From: Physcomitrium patens
Taxonomy: Eukaryota; Streptophyta; Bryopsida; Funariales; Funariaceae
Direction: 5' to 3'
Assembly (NCBI RefSeq): GCF_000002425.4
Contig: NC_037255.1
Span: 6,144,063-6,208,062, forward strand
DNA length: 64,000 bases
Part shown: piece by piece, positions 32,201-43,911 of the stretch
Position numbering within the stretch: the first letter of the stretch is position 1
Layout: the number at the start of each line of letters is the position of its first letter
Notes under the pieces: generated by a model
What the model was told of the DNA's origin: nothing
What the model saw: only the letters and a program-made list of their open reading frames with translations
The model's database searches: none
Translations under genes and position numbers: made by a program

Positions 32201-33183
32201 CGTTTTATGACATATTGTCTTCTTTGACAGCCATACTCCTTATTTTGTGATTGCGTCATTGCTTTGGACAATGTTGAGCAGTGTGCTTTGGTTCTCCACA
32301 ATATAAACATAATCCTTCTTGACGACGACGAGTCTTTTCTTGCATTATAAGAAGTTTGAAACGTATTGCATCAATTTACATATCTTCTACTTCCGAATGT
32401 ATGTGTTGAAGAGGTGTTGGTATTGTCATTGAATTATAGTAACGTTGAGGTCTACTTGTACAGTTCACAAATTGGAATTTAAAAAGGCACTTCACAGCAA
32501 AGTCAATTGCTTGACTCAATGTTTGAGGATCAGGTAAGTTGAGCATTAATTTTTTTACCTCATATTGTAATCCGTAGAGAAATTGGCTAATAAATGTAGC
32601 ATCATCCTACTTGATATCAATTGCAAGTTGGTGAAATTGTGAAGCGTATAATATTACTAATCGATTACCTTGTCGTAAAATATGGATCTTATTGGTTGCA
32701 ACACGAATTGCATCACTTTCTCCATATATGGATCGAAACTCTGCCAAAAAAGCCTCTAGATTATCCAATATTGTATCTCGTCATTCAAGGAAAGATGAAA
32801 ACCATGATAGTGCTAAACCTAAAAGAATCATACCAATGAATCTAACTTGTGATCTTGGAGTTGGATATCTTTGGGATTGAAGTTCAATCATAAGTTGCAC
32901 TTGATTGATAAATCCTCAAAACTTGGATCTGGTGCCATCAAACTTCTCGTGTAGGGCAATTCTTGGTTCTCTAACATTTGAAGGGCGTTCCACCATAGGA
33001 GAAAAAACATGGTTTGGTGTAGATGTTGAAGCAGCTCCAACCATTTCTATATCTTCACTTCTTGCCAATCTTATTGCTCTTTGTGGTGGTAAATTGAGTT
33101 GATGCATTGCAAGCATTAATTCCTTCAATTGTCCTTACATTTGTGCCATTGCACTCTTCATTTCAACAAGTTCTGCTATGATA
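32170..33183 (-). pseudogene. Element D gag remnant
   Basis: Collinear with Element 2 gag (KELMLAMHQLNLPPQ, EKFDGTRSKF, LPDPQTLSQAIDFAVKC, zinc-knuckle region) but with the start codon ATG changed to ATA at about 33,185 and several nonsense changes. Confidence 0.8.
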
Positions 33184-33391
33184 ACACTTAGAAGAGAGAA
33201 GATGTCTAATATCGCTCAAGACAAATAGAAGAGAGGACTTGAGAATAAAGAAAATACTAAGGATAATATCAATTTAGAAGAGGATAATCTGTAACTTCTA
33301 ATATGCTTATATCTTATCAAGAAAAAGGTGTAATCCACTCTTAATCAAGATTAGACAAAACTCTGATATTGTAGGTGTACTCTTGTCAATT

Positions 33392-33952
33392 TGTCAAGGA
33401 CAAGAACTCGATGAAAAAGTAATTCAGACAAGTAAGCCTTCACTCAAAAAAAGGTAACAAAATATAAATAAAAAAGTATGTATATTGAAAGAAAAACTAG
33501 AATGGCTATTGCTAAAAGACAAGAAAACTAGAGACCCTTGAAACTAGACTGGAAGCAAGAAAGGAATTGACAAGAGTGAAGAAGGCTTCACTCTTGTCTC
33601 TATATATACTATCCAACTAGGGACTACGTGGCGACATTCCATAGGACCTCCAATATGTGTTGACTTTTTAGAACATATGCCTTGACTTACAAGGTAAGTT
33701 TTTTTACGTGTGGACCACATAGTTAGCTTGATCTTTAAGTTAACAATATGTGTGGCACATGGCCAACTTATTGACCACGTTTCTAATCCAAAAAGTCAAT
33801 TAAAGACACCTATGAAGTCAAAGGAGCATCTATGAAGCTTCTAGAAAGCTTCCATATTAAATACTATAGAATTAACTTACTTTTATCTATTTTTACTTAC
33901 TTCCACCTATTTATATATATAATTACTAGCTTATATGAGTATGCCCGTGATA
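33392..33952 (-). repeat. Element D 5' LTR
   Basis: 561 bp. Family LTR with TATATATA, inverted repeat and U5. Beside it the PBS reads TTGACAAGAGT two bases inside, complementary to ACTCTTGTCAA of this LTR. The outer end is TGATA instead of TGACA. It is inserted into the LTR of Element C. Confidence 0.88.
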
Positions 33953-34240
33953 GCAAGTTAAGATATGTGTCTTATAAAGTCAACATGTTTTAGACATCCT
34001 ATAGGACATTGCCACATAGCTCTTAATTAAGAATATATATGGAGGCAAGAATGAAGCCTTTTTTACTCTTATCAATGCTTTTTTAGTCTTTAGTCTTATT
34101 TTTAGACTTTTTAGTTTTCTTGTTTTTGGCAATAGCTATTTTAGTTCAATAATATATTATCTTTGAATAACTTTTTAGTTCTTTTCAATGACATAGGAGT
34201 GTATTGAGGATTTTTTTTTTCAAGATTCATGTCTTTGACA
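33953..34240 (+). repeat. Element C 5' LTR, inner part
   Basis: Begins inside U3 (GCAAGTTAAGATATGTGTC), contains TATATATGGAGGCAAG and ends CTTTGACA. Matches the inner part of the split 3' LTR at 52,060-52,335. Confidence 0.8.
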
Positions 34241-34280
34241 ATAAGACAAAAGTGCTAATTTATTATTTTTATCTTATTTT

Positions 34281-34437
34281 AGAAGTAAATGGATTATTCT
34301 ACTTCTATTATTATATTTTGAAGGTTACAGACTATCCACCTTTAAATAAATAATTTTATTTTTTAACAATGGTCTTTTTCTAAAAGAGAGTAGATTATCC
34401 TTCTTTGTAAAAATTTTTATTTGATATTAGAGGTTGC
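34281..34437 (+). ncRNA. Element C leader hairpins (duplicated pair)
   Basis: AGAAGT...ACTTCT with a GGATTATTC loop, then TTTGAAGGT...ACCTTTAAA (nine pairs, one G-U) with GACTATCC in the loop. A second, similar pair follows at about 34,385-34,437 (AGATTATCC, CTAATTACC). These are the counterparts of the Element 1 twin hairpins. Confidence 0.5.
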
Positions 34438-34699
34438 TAATTACCTTCATCTAATTTAACTTTTTGAACTTGTTTGAGTTGTACAAAGAAAAAATTATAG
34501 ATACTACTTTCAACAGAAGTGAGAATAGATTTTCAATTATTGTAGATTTTCATAAGCTTGTCAATACTCTAAGAATAAAAATCTCATGTATTTCCAACAT
34601 GAATTATAGAATTACTATTCCTACGCCTACAAAAAAAGTTTAGAATCTACAATAAAAAGTTGTGAAATTAAAAGAAACAAGTAGGTTGAGTTCACAACC

Positions 34700-35530
34700 A
34701 AATCTAGAGAGTTTTGCTACTATAAATATGATGGAGATAAGGATTAGTATGCGTGAGAAGTTTGAGGGAAAAAGATCAAAATTTTGAAGATTTTTGTAAT
34801 AAGTTAAGTTCTATTTAAGGTTACATTCCTTTTGATACTCCAATGAATTTACTAAAGTCAGATTCAGAAGTACATTTTATTAGAAAGTACTCTATCTTGG
34901 TTTACATCTTTAATAAAAAATGATTTGTAAGTTCTATATAATTTAAATTTATCCTTAGAAGTATTTATGACTACATTCAAAGAAAATGATAAAAAAAGAG
35001 TAGCAAAGACCAAATTTTTATCTTTGCAGCAAAGATCACAATCACCTACCATATATATTGCTGAATTTTGAAACCTAGCTTGCAACATAGACTTGAATGA
35101 CAAAGCATTTATCAATCAATTTTGATATAAATTGAAGGATAATATCAAAGATTTTTTTTTACTAACAATGTCAAAGGCATAATCTTTAGAATAATTTATT
35201 ATTTAAGCCATTGCATGCGACAATCAATTATTTGAAAGATGTGAAGAACAAAGACTTGGTTACACAGAAACAAGTCAAATAATGACAAAAACTTCTAAGT
35301 TTTCAGAAACACATTCACCGAAGCTAAAATTAATGCAAATTGATATAGTTCATTTTAAATCTCTCATAGAGCAGGAAAAGACTTGACAATATTTTGAGGG
35401 CTTATGCTTATATTGTGGAGAAGCTAAATACACTGCTCAGCATTGCCTAAAGAAACAATGTAACTACAAAATAAGAAGCATGGTTGCCAAAGAAGATGAT
35501 GTCTCAAAAAACAAGTTTCTCTAATTACAA
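34700..35530 (+). pseudogene. Element C gag remnant
   Basis: Recognisable by REKFEGKRSKF near 34,750 and a zinc knuckle reading LCLYCGEAKYTAQHC near 35,404-35,450. Multiple stops. Confidence 0.75.
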
Positions 35531-38098
35531 TAGAGATTGTGCAATTGGAATCTTGTATAACTCCTAATAAAGGTCCTATTCTTTCTTTAGATCCATAATC
35601 TTGTTTTACAATAGAAGTTTACTTAGGACCAAAAAATGACAAAGTCTTAACTTTATTAGATTCAAGAGCCCTAGCTTGTTTTATAGAAAAAGATTTTTTC
35701 AAAAAATAAGAAATATTGTAAGTCAAGGAAATTAAATCCATACATGTAGAAGTCATAGATGGTAGTTTGTTATCTTCTTGAGATGTTATACATGAGTTTG
35801 TTCCTTAAGATGTAACAATTAAAGATCATAATAATATAGAAATATTTAATGCAATAAGATCTCCATTCAATTTGGTTATTTTAGGATTATTTTAATTAAA
35901 AAAGTATAATTATCAAATAAATTAGATTTCTTGTAACCTTAATTTTTTTTATAGTTCAATTCAAAATTCCATTAGTCAAATAGAAATATATAATTTTAGT
36001 ACATTCAAATTCTTAGTAGTAGGTGCAAGAGCTTTCATACATGCCTCAAAAGAAGGGTCACCTTTTCTTATATATACTACCTACATTTTTAATGGTGAGA
36101 AGACATCAAGTGTTTTTCCTAGCCAATATGAAGATTTCTAGGACGTTTTTGAAAAATAAAATGTAGATATTCTTTTAGAGCATCATCCTTATGATTATTC
36201 CATTGATCTTCACAAAAGAACTCAACCACTATTTGGACCAATCTATAGCCTATCACAAAACAAGTTGGCTACATTGAAGGAATATATTCATGAAAATTTA
36301 GCTAAGAATTTCATATGTCATTTTAAATCTCCAGTTGGAGCTCCTATCTTATTTGTGAAGAAAAAAGATGGATCTTTGTAGATGTGTGTGGACTATCGAG
36401 GAATCAACAAGACCACTATCAAGAATAGATATCTTCTACCTTTGATTTCAAGACTTTTTGATCAATTGAATCAAACAAAGGTTTATATAAAAGTAGATCT
36501 ACAAAGAGCATATAATCTGGCATGTAATAAAAAAAGAGATGAATAAAAAATTATGTTTTGAATTAGATATGGATATTTTGAATATAATGTCATACCTTTT
36601 GGATTCACAAATAGAAGAGTTATTTTTTAATATTTAATGAATGATATCTTTTGTAAGTTTTTTTATGATTTTATCATCTATTGTTTGGATAATATCTTAA
36701 TCTACTTTAAAAATACAGAAGTTCATGTTTGCCATGTGTTACAAAAACTTAAAGATGCAAGATTATATGCAAAGTTGAAAAAATATATATTCCATATTAT
36801 TCAAGTTGACTTCCTAGGATATATCAATTTCAACAAAGGACTAATGATGGATTTGAAGAAAGTTCAGACTATCATAAATTGGAAGATTTTAAAAATAATA
36901 AGAAACATACAATATTTTTTAAGCTTTACCAATTACTATTAGATCTTCATCAAGAATTTTTTTTAAATTATAGATTTACTTACACGTTTGACTTGTAAAG
37001 AAAAATTTAAGTGAAATAAAGAAATTAAAGCATTATTTGATGCTTTAGAAAAGGAGTTTACTTCTATACCAATCTTATATTGTATTGACTTTTCTAAGGC
37101 ATTTTTTAATGGAAATAGATGTATTAGACTTTACCTTGGGTGCATTATTATCATAAATGGGAGCAAATAACAAACTCCATCTATTAGCTTTCCATTCCAA
37201 AATTTTTTTATCAACCAAGATTAATTATGAAATCTAAAACAAAGAGCTTTTTGTAATTGTGGATTCATTTCAAAAATGGCATCATTATTTAGAAAGCACC
37301 TTGAATCCAGTCTCAATATATATAAATTATAAGAACCTTGAGTATTATATATTAGCACATATTTTGAATTGTCACCAAGCTTGTTGAAGCATGTCTTTAT
37401 CAAGATTTAATTTCAAGATCATTTATCAATCCAAAAAATAAGATTTTTCAAATGTCCTTTTTAGATATTTTTATCTTACATCAAAGGAAGGAAATGCATC
37501 TTTTGATTAATATAGAATAATTTTCTTGAAATTCAATTATTTTTACATTCCAGTAATAAAATCAATATTATCTATTAATTCAACCTTTATCAAGCAAATC
37601 AATCAAGTATGTACTTTGTTCCTTTTGACCATAATATCAAGAATAATTCTTCTAAATCTTATGATACTTCTAAGTTCGAGTTCAAAAATAATCTACTCTA
37701 TTTCAAGGAACAATTATATATTTTAGAAGGTGGAGCATGATTATGTATTCTTTAAATTCGTCATGACTTTGTAACAGCTAGATATTTTGGATATAATAAG
37801 ACTTTGGAGCTAATAATAAGACTTTAGAGCTAGTATCAAGAGATTTTTGGTAGCCTCAAATATAGAAGGCACTTAAAGATTTTATACAATTTGTCATATT
37901 TATTCAAGATTCAAAACTCCTTGTCATTGATTTTATCAACTTCTTCAACCATTACCTATTCTAGAACAACCATGGTCTTCCATTTCTATGGATTTTATCA
38001 TGGATCTTCTAGTCTCACATTTGTATGATTCTATATTTGTGGTAGTAGATTATTTAACTGAGATGGTATATTTTGTATTATGTACAAAATCTATCATA

Positions 38099-38144
<46 letters not shown>

Positions 38145-39066
38145 GCCAATTTTTTTTTAACAACATCTATTGCTATCACGAATTACCAAAAGATATTATA
38201 TTAGATAAAAAGACTCAATTTTTATTAAGATTTTGGAGAATCCTTTTCAAAATTTTAAAGGTGGATATGAAGCTCTCTTTGGCTTTTCGTCTTGAAATTG
38301 ATGGACAAATGAAATAAATGAATTAAGTTTTGGAGTAGTACTTGAGATATACCATCAACTATCATCAAGATGATTGCACAACTCTTTTATTATTGACAGA
38401 GTTTGTGTACAATAATTTGGTACATTCTTCTATTCAACAACCATCTTTTTTTGCGAATTATAATTATCATCTAAAACTTAATACTTTTGATTTTTTAAAA
38501 GCTGATAATTTTATAGCAAAAGATTTGGCAAATTATTTGTAAAGCTGCATGCAATAATAAAGGCGAAGTTAAAGAGAGCTTAAGAATGACAAAAGATTAA
38601 TACACATGCCTATTGCATGGAACAACCACAATTCAATATAAGTGACAAGGTATGGTTACTACATCGTAATATCAAGAGTATTCATCCTTGTGACAAATTA
38701 GACTAGCATAGGCTTGGACTTTTTCCTATTAGTGAACAAATCAATGATGTTGCTTATTGATTATATCTATTAGAGTTTATGAAAATCTATCTCATATTTT
38801 ATGTATCTCTTCTTGAGTCATATAAAATAGTGAATGTCTCAGAAAGAAGACAAAGGCCACTTCATCCTATAGAAGCAGATAATAATTAAGAATTTAAGGT
38901 AGAAGAAGTCTTAGATTCAAGATAGCATTGAAATAGATTGGAATATCTTGTTCCTTAGTGTGGATATAATATTAGTAAATATACATGGAAGCCAACAAAG
39001 AATCTTACAAATGCAACAAAGAAAATTGAAGCTTTTCATCAACGGTATCCATCTAAATCAAGATGA
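35531..39066 (+). pseudogene. Element C pol remnant including chromodomain
   Basis: Collinear with Element 1 pol. Protease reads LLDSRALACF (DSG lost). RT has KKKDGSL and CLDN in place of YLDD near 36,685. RNase H and integrase blocks survive in pieces (SMDFIMDL, ILDKKTQF). The chromodomain lies at about 38,880-39,060. A 41-base poly(A) interrupts integrase at 38,102. Confidence 0.85.
38102..38142 (+). repeat. 41-nt poly(A) run inside integrase
   Basis: Forty-one consecutive A replace the GAAGAAACAGC codons present in Elements 1 and 2. Either mononucleotide expansion or inserted poly(A). Confidence 0.9.
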
Positions 39067-39165
39067 AGAAAAATAAATATTTGCTATAAAAGAAACAAGA
39101 TCCAAGGAAGATAAAATTCTATATTTTATCCTTCTTTGTAGCTTTTGTATATTTGTGATGTTAAG

Positions 39166-39543
39166 AAGATAGAAAACCAACAACTAGTAGATTCAACTCA
39201 ACCTTTAAGAATATATAATTGAGATGAAGATCTTCAAGAATGACATGTCCTTCCTAAAATAGATGGCAAGATACAAAATATTTGATATCACACTATTAGA
39301 AGAGACTCTCAATACTTGGTGATTTTATTAGAAATAGGAATAACTCCTAATAGTATTTCGAATGTTTAATTTGAAATAAGTTACAAAGATATTAATAATA
39401 ATGAAATAATAGGGTAGTCTTCTTGCTTTGGTATGAGATTCTATCAATGGCTGAGAAGACCTATCAACTGTATTCAAAGAGAACAAAGATAAGAGTATGT
39501 AGTAAATACAATTTGCTGCATTTTGAATTTCATTAATATATGA
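39166..39543 (+). pseudogene. Element C ORF3 remnant
   Basis: Aligned by eye to Element 2 ORF3 from the QQLVDSTQ-like start to FINI, with several stops. The central segment still reads LVILLEIGITPN. Confidence 0.75.
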
Positions 39544-39586
39544 TAACTACTCTTGGTACAACTTGTTCTTAAAAAAAGGGTGTAAT

Positions 39587-40347
39587 TGTCATTTTACTTA
39601 TTTTACAATTCCTTTCAGAATAAACCTATAGAGAGGGATTTGATCTCAGGGAAAGACTAAGCCCATGAGCTTACATGTTAGGATCACTCAATTAATTGTA
39701 ATCCGAACCACTAAAACACCAAGAAATACTACAATACTTTCTCTTAGTAACACTACTCCTTCATCAATTGATAACTACAATGTACAACTGTGCACTCTTA
39801 AAAGACTCTTCAAAATACATAAATTCCATCCAACACCAAAAATAATAGACTTCACTCCAACCAATCTGAATTCACATAATTTCTATAATCACAAACTTTT
39901 TTTGTCGAAACACACTTACAACTCGCAATAAATAACAATCATAATCTTCCATCCATAATCAATCTTCCAATAACTTCTCATATAATTCAATCACACAATA
40001 CTCCAATTATATAATCGATAACTCATAAATCAATCTCTGATTTATTCCACAGATTCATTTCTCAGTATTCAGAAACTATCCATTACTCTTCAACAACAAA
40101 GAAACAAAGAGGTAGCACCAAGCTTATCCCGGCTCATGACTATCACAGTCTGGCCTTTAGACTAACTTCTATAACTCCTATATACTTACTCTCTATTCCT
40201 AGATTCTAATCGTAATTCTATAGTTAACTACTTTTAATAACTAAGTTAACTATTTGTCTTCCTGAACTAACTATTCTATAGACTATTAGTCTATTTTACC
40301 AATATCTTATAAAAATGAACTAATATCTATTCTACAAGGGAATAACA
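39587..40347 (+). repeat. Possible solo LTR inserted at the Element C 3' LTR start
   Basis: A 761-bp block with TGTC...AACA ends separates the Element C purine tract from the rest of its LTR. It includes a GC-richer patch around 40,120-40,160. No partner copy in the window; target duplication unclear. Confidence 0.4.
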
Positions 40348-40612
40348 TCACAGATGTATATACATATTTTAATAAATATCTATATGATAAGATAGAAATA
40401 GGTAAAATTAAATAAAAATAGATTAATTTTATAATATCTTCTAAAAAAGATTCTTAAAAACTTCATAGATATTGTTTTGATTTTATATGTATTTATAGTT
40501 AATTAATAGGTTAGAAACTTAGTCAATAAATTAACCATGTATTAGTAGCTTGTGGTAGAAGATATCTATGTAGCGCACATATAAAAAAATTTCTTTATAA
40601 GTTAAGATATAT
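40348..40612 (+). repeat. Element C 3' LTR, outer part
   Basis: U3 half of the family LTR (AAATAGGTAAAATTAAATAAA, TTAATAGGTTAGAAAC), stopping at AAGATAT where Element B begins. It resumes at 52,060. Confidence 0.75.
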
Positions 40613-42196
40613 TGTCATATTATGTGAAGTCTTACTCAAGAATACACCAGACACCTGGCTATAGAAGATAGAATGGAAATTGCAACAATAAAATTCTAAC
40701 TTTAATAGAATAATAAATAAATTTTAATTAAATCTTAATAATGCTAAAAAAATTTAATCAAATTCAAAAGAAATTTTAAAGAAATTATAACAAAAATAAT
40801 AAAAAATCTTAAATAAGTTAAAAGAAAATCTACTATAAATCTTAAAAGAATCTTTAAATAATCCTAAAAAAATATTAAAATAATCATAAATATATCTTTA
40901 ATAAATTTCAATCAAGTATTAATTTAATCCTAGTTAAAATCCTAATAGACTTCAATCAAATTTTAGACCATATTCCAAATCCTAAGCAAATCTTAAACCT
41001 TAAATTATAAGCAAATTCTAAATTCTAAATCCTAAAAAAACCTTAAATCCTAAATTCTAAGAAAATCTTAAACAAATTCTAAACCCTAATCAAATTCTAA
41101 ACTCTAATCCAATTGTAATCCTTAATCCAATTATAACCAAAATCTAACCAACTCAACCTAATCCTAACACAGCTGAAAACTTCAATATCTATTGATTAAA
41201 CTATTGAACTTACTTAAAATTCTATATGCTTTTTAATAACATATTAGTAATAAACACACAATATTAGAAGAGAATAAAACTTACTAAATAAAAGAAAAAT
41301 ATCAAAATCGATTGAAGTGTCGATTGGTCTCTTTCTTCAACTTTGATGTTAGTCTTCTAGTATTAAGATCTTTTTTTACACCATTTAATTTTAAAAAAAA
41401 AATCATATATGTATAAAAAATTAAGTCAATTATCGTCACATATAAATTTCACTCAAATCTAAATATTATATTTTTGAAGATCTTAGAAATCCTAATTGTC
41501 TTAAAAGTCTAATTTTTGAGACCTCAATCTACTTGAAATTCACTAACCTTCAATTCAATTGTTGGATCAAGCTCAATCTTATAGAATATACTTCAAACCA
41601 CTATTTTCATATGTCTTCGAAATTTGAACTATAGATCTACCACCAAATTCACAAAATTTTCTAAAATATAATATTTTTTTATTTCACAAATTCCAAAGTC
41701 ATCCAAAACAACTGTAACTTTGCAAAGCTCTTATAGTCATTATACATTAAAATCAACCAAAATCAATGTCTAAAAAAATCCTATCAAGTTAGTTATCAAA
41801 TTCAATACTCTGATCTACAATAGAACCTTGGAGTCACCATAAGTACATAGTTTTGTGCCTTATGGTCTAATTTTGACACAAGTTGACAACCAGTCCTCTC
41901 TAGATATCAATTCTTGGCTTCTTAACATAATGTTTATTAAAATCTACTCTTAATTTCTTCTTACACATGGATATATTATTTTATTTTTCAATCTATTTTA
42001 TTTTATCTTATTTATGGTCTTAGAAAGTAAATAGAAGTCTATTTTATAAAAGACAAGAATAATATCTTTTAGTTTTATTATCTTTTTGATTATTACTTAT
42101 TTTCTAAGATATTTTTTATAATATTTTAAAATAAAATATTTTATAATATAATATTTTTTTCTCTCTTTCAGTCATTAGACATATTATATCACAACA
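40613..42196 (-). repeat. Element B 3' LTR
   Basis: 1584 bp; on the plus strand TGTCATATT to ATCACAACA. It contains a 200-bp stretch of AAACCCTAA-like, telomere-type units (about 40,970-41,160). A purine tract (AAGGGGGTGGA, minus strand) adjoins at 42,197-42,207. Confidence 0.85.
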
Positions 42197-42259
42197 TCCA
42201 CCCCCTTGAACATGTACATCCTCTGGCATGTACAAAGTTTTTTTTCATTATATTGATGT

Positions 42260-43787
42260 AGAGTGTTCTTTGTCTTAGTGAGATTATTGATCTTCAATTT
42301 GTTCTTCTTCTTCTATTTTAATATCTTGTAATGGATTTTATTCTTTATTAAAATTAATATTTTCACCTCTTTGTTTAAATAATCTGATTTTCTTCCTTGC
42401 TATAGGTATCTTTAATTCTTTACCATCAAGTTCTTATAACAAGTATGTTTCATTATTGTATACTTGTTTGACAACATCAGATCCAAACCATCTCCTTGCA
42501 AATTTCTTTGCCATGCTATATTGGTTGTCTAAACTATTATTATAAATCAACATCCAATCACCAATTTAAATTAATTTTGAATGGAATTAATGCTTTTATA
42601 AAATCTCTCCTTATTTTTTTTTCTTGCCTTTTTCAACTTCTTTATAGCTATCTCAATATCTTTGGATCTTCTTTCAAGTTGTCAAATTTGCAATGTTAAT
42701 AATTCTTCTCTTGTTAAATTATCTTTTCAAGGTAATACATTCTATGTTGGTACAATCTTGTCTATTGGTATCATTGATTTTTGTCCATATATTAATTTTG
42801 TTGGCATGTATCTTATAACCATACTATGAATTGTACAATTTACCTATGATGCAAATGGTAATAATTTAGGCCAATTACCTATCTTGCCTTTGCATGTTTT
42901 AACCAATGCTTTAGTAATTGGAAAATATCCATGTTCACTCTTACTATTCCCTGCCAGATTATATGCAGTTGTTAATGTAAGTTTAATACTATCCTCCCAA
43001 AAAACTCTTGTGCTTCATTTGCATCTAATTTTGCTCTTTCCACAGTGATTTTTTCAACACAATTGTATTCATAAATAATTTCCTCAAATATAAACTAACA
43101 TATTCTTTTTATAATCTTTGTTTGAAATGCTCTCTCTCCTACTTGATTTATCAAATCTTCTTAAGCAAGTACCAAATATTTCTTTTGTCAAAGGCCCATT
43201 AGTATTGCAACTAAATCAACTACCCATTTATAGTAAATTACTAATAGGTATATTGGATGCAATCTATTTTGATAATGAATGTTTGAATATATTTGATAAA
43301 TCTCACAAGATCCTATAAAATCTGCTACATCCTTATTTTTGCCCTTCCACCAATATTTTTCTTTTACTTTTGTAAATATTGCTTAAATGTCTTGATGTCC
43401 GATCTACCAACTTTCATAAAATTCTTTAATTATATTTTGTTGAATGCCATAGTTACATACAACAGGTTATTACATTCCACCCCTTCGCTTTGGATACTTC
43501 TATAAAAATCCATCTTGAAGAAAATATCCATAAATCTTCATCGAAATTCTTTTAAACTCATAATCCATCCAATCTTTTTGCTGCTTTAATGTACTTAAAT
43601 ACTTTCCAATGTCCAACCATTTACCATCATATAACTCTTCTAAAAATACTTCAAGTGGTGTAGTCAAATATAATCCTTCTCTTTTTGCATATGAAATTGA
43701 GTAAAAGTTGGTGCCAATATTTTCTTTATTATCATTCACACCTTCTTCATTATTATATCATGCTCATGATAACATATTTGCAACTAT
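42260..43787 (-). pseudogene. Element B integrase and RNase H-distal remnant
   Basis: On the minus strand the integrase C-terminal region is recognisable (AKKFARRWFGSDVVK, LELDGKELKIPIARK at about 42,390-42,520). The pre-integrase linker is at 43,500-43,739 (DGKWLDIGKYLSTLKQQKDW), and NIVANMLS (ALSR-type end of RNase H) is near 43,765. Stops abound. Confidence 0.7.
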
Positions 43788-43873
43788 TGTCGGGATAGAC
43801 AGAGTTGCCTCAAGAAAGTGCTGAACTTCTAGCTCCTACTAAATGTTCAATAAAGTCTAAGATATTAAAGTTC

Positions 43874-43911
<38 letters not shown>

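Larger units (their letters stand above)
29328..33952 (-). mobile_element. Element D: gutted sister element
   Basis: On the minus strand the order is 5' LTR (33,392-33,952), leader, gag remnant, protease remnant, a 515-bp foreign segment in place of RT-RNase H-integrase, the integrase tail plus chromodomain, and ORF3 interrupted by repeat R1. Its 3' end is lost at the Element 2 LTR. It is inserted in the 5' LTR of Element C. Confidence 0.8.

Noticed and set aside
43876-43909. (TA)n run as a possible regulatory or origin element
   Set aside because: Simple microsatellite in an AT-rich repeat, not shared with R1.
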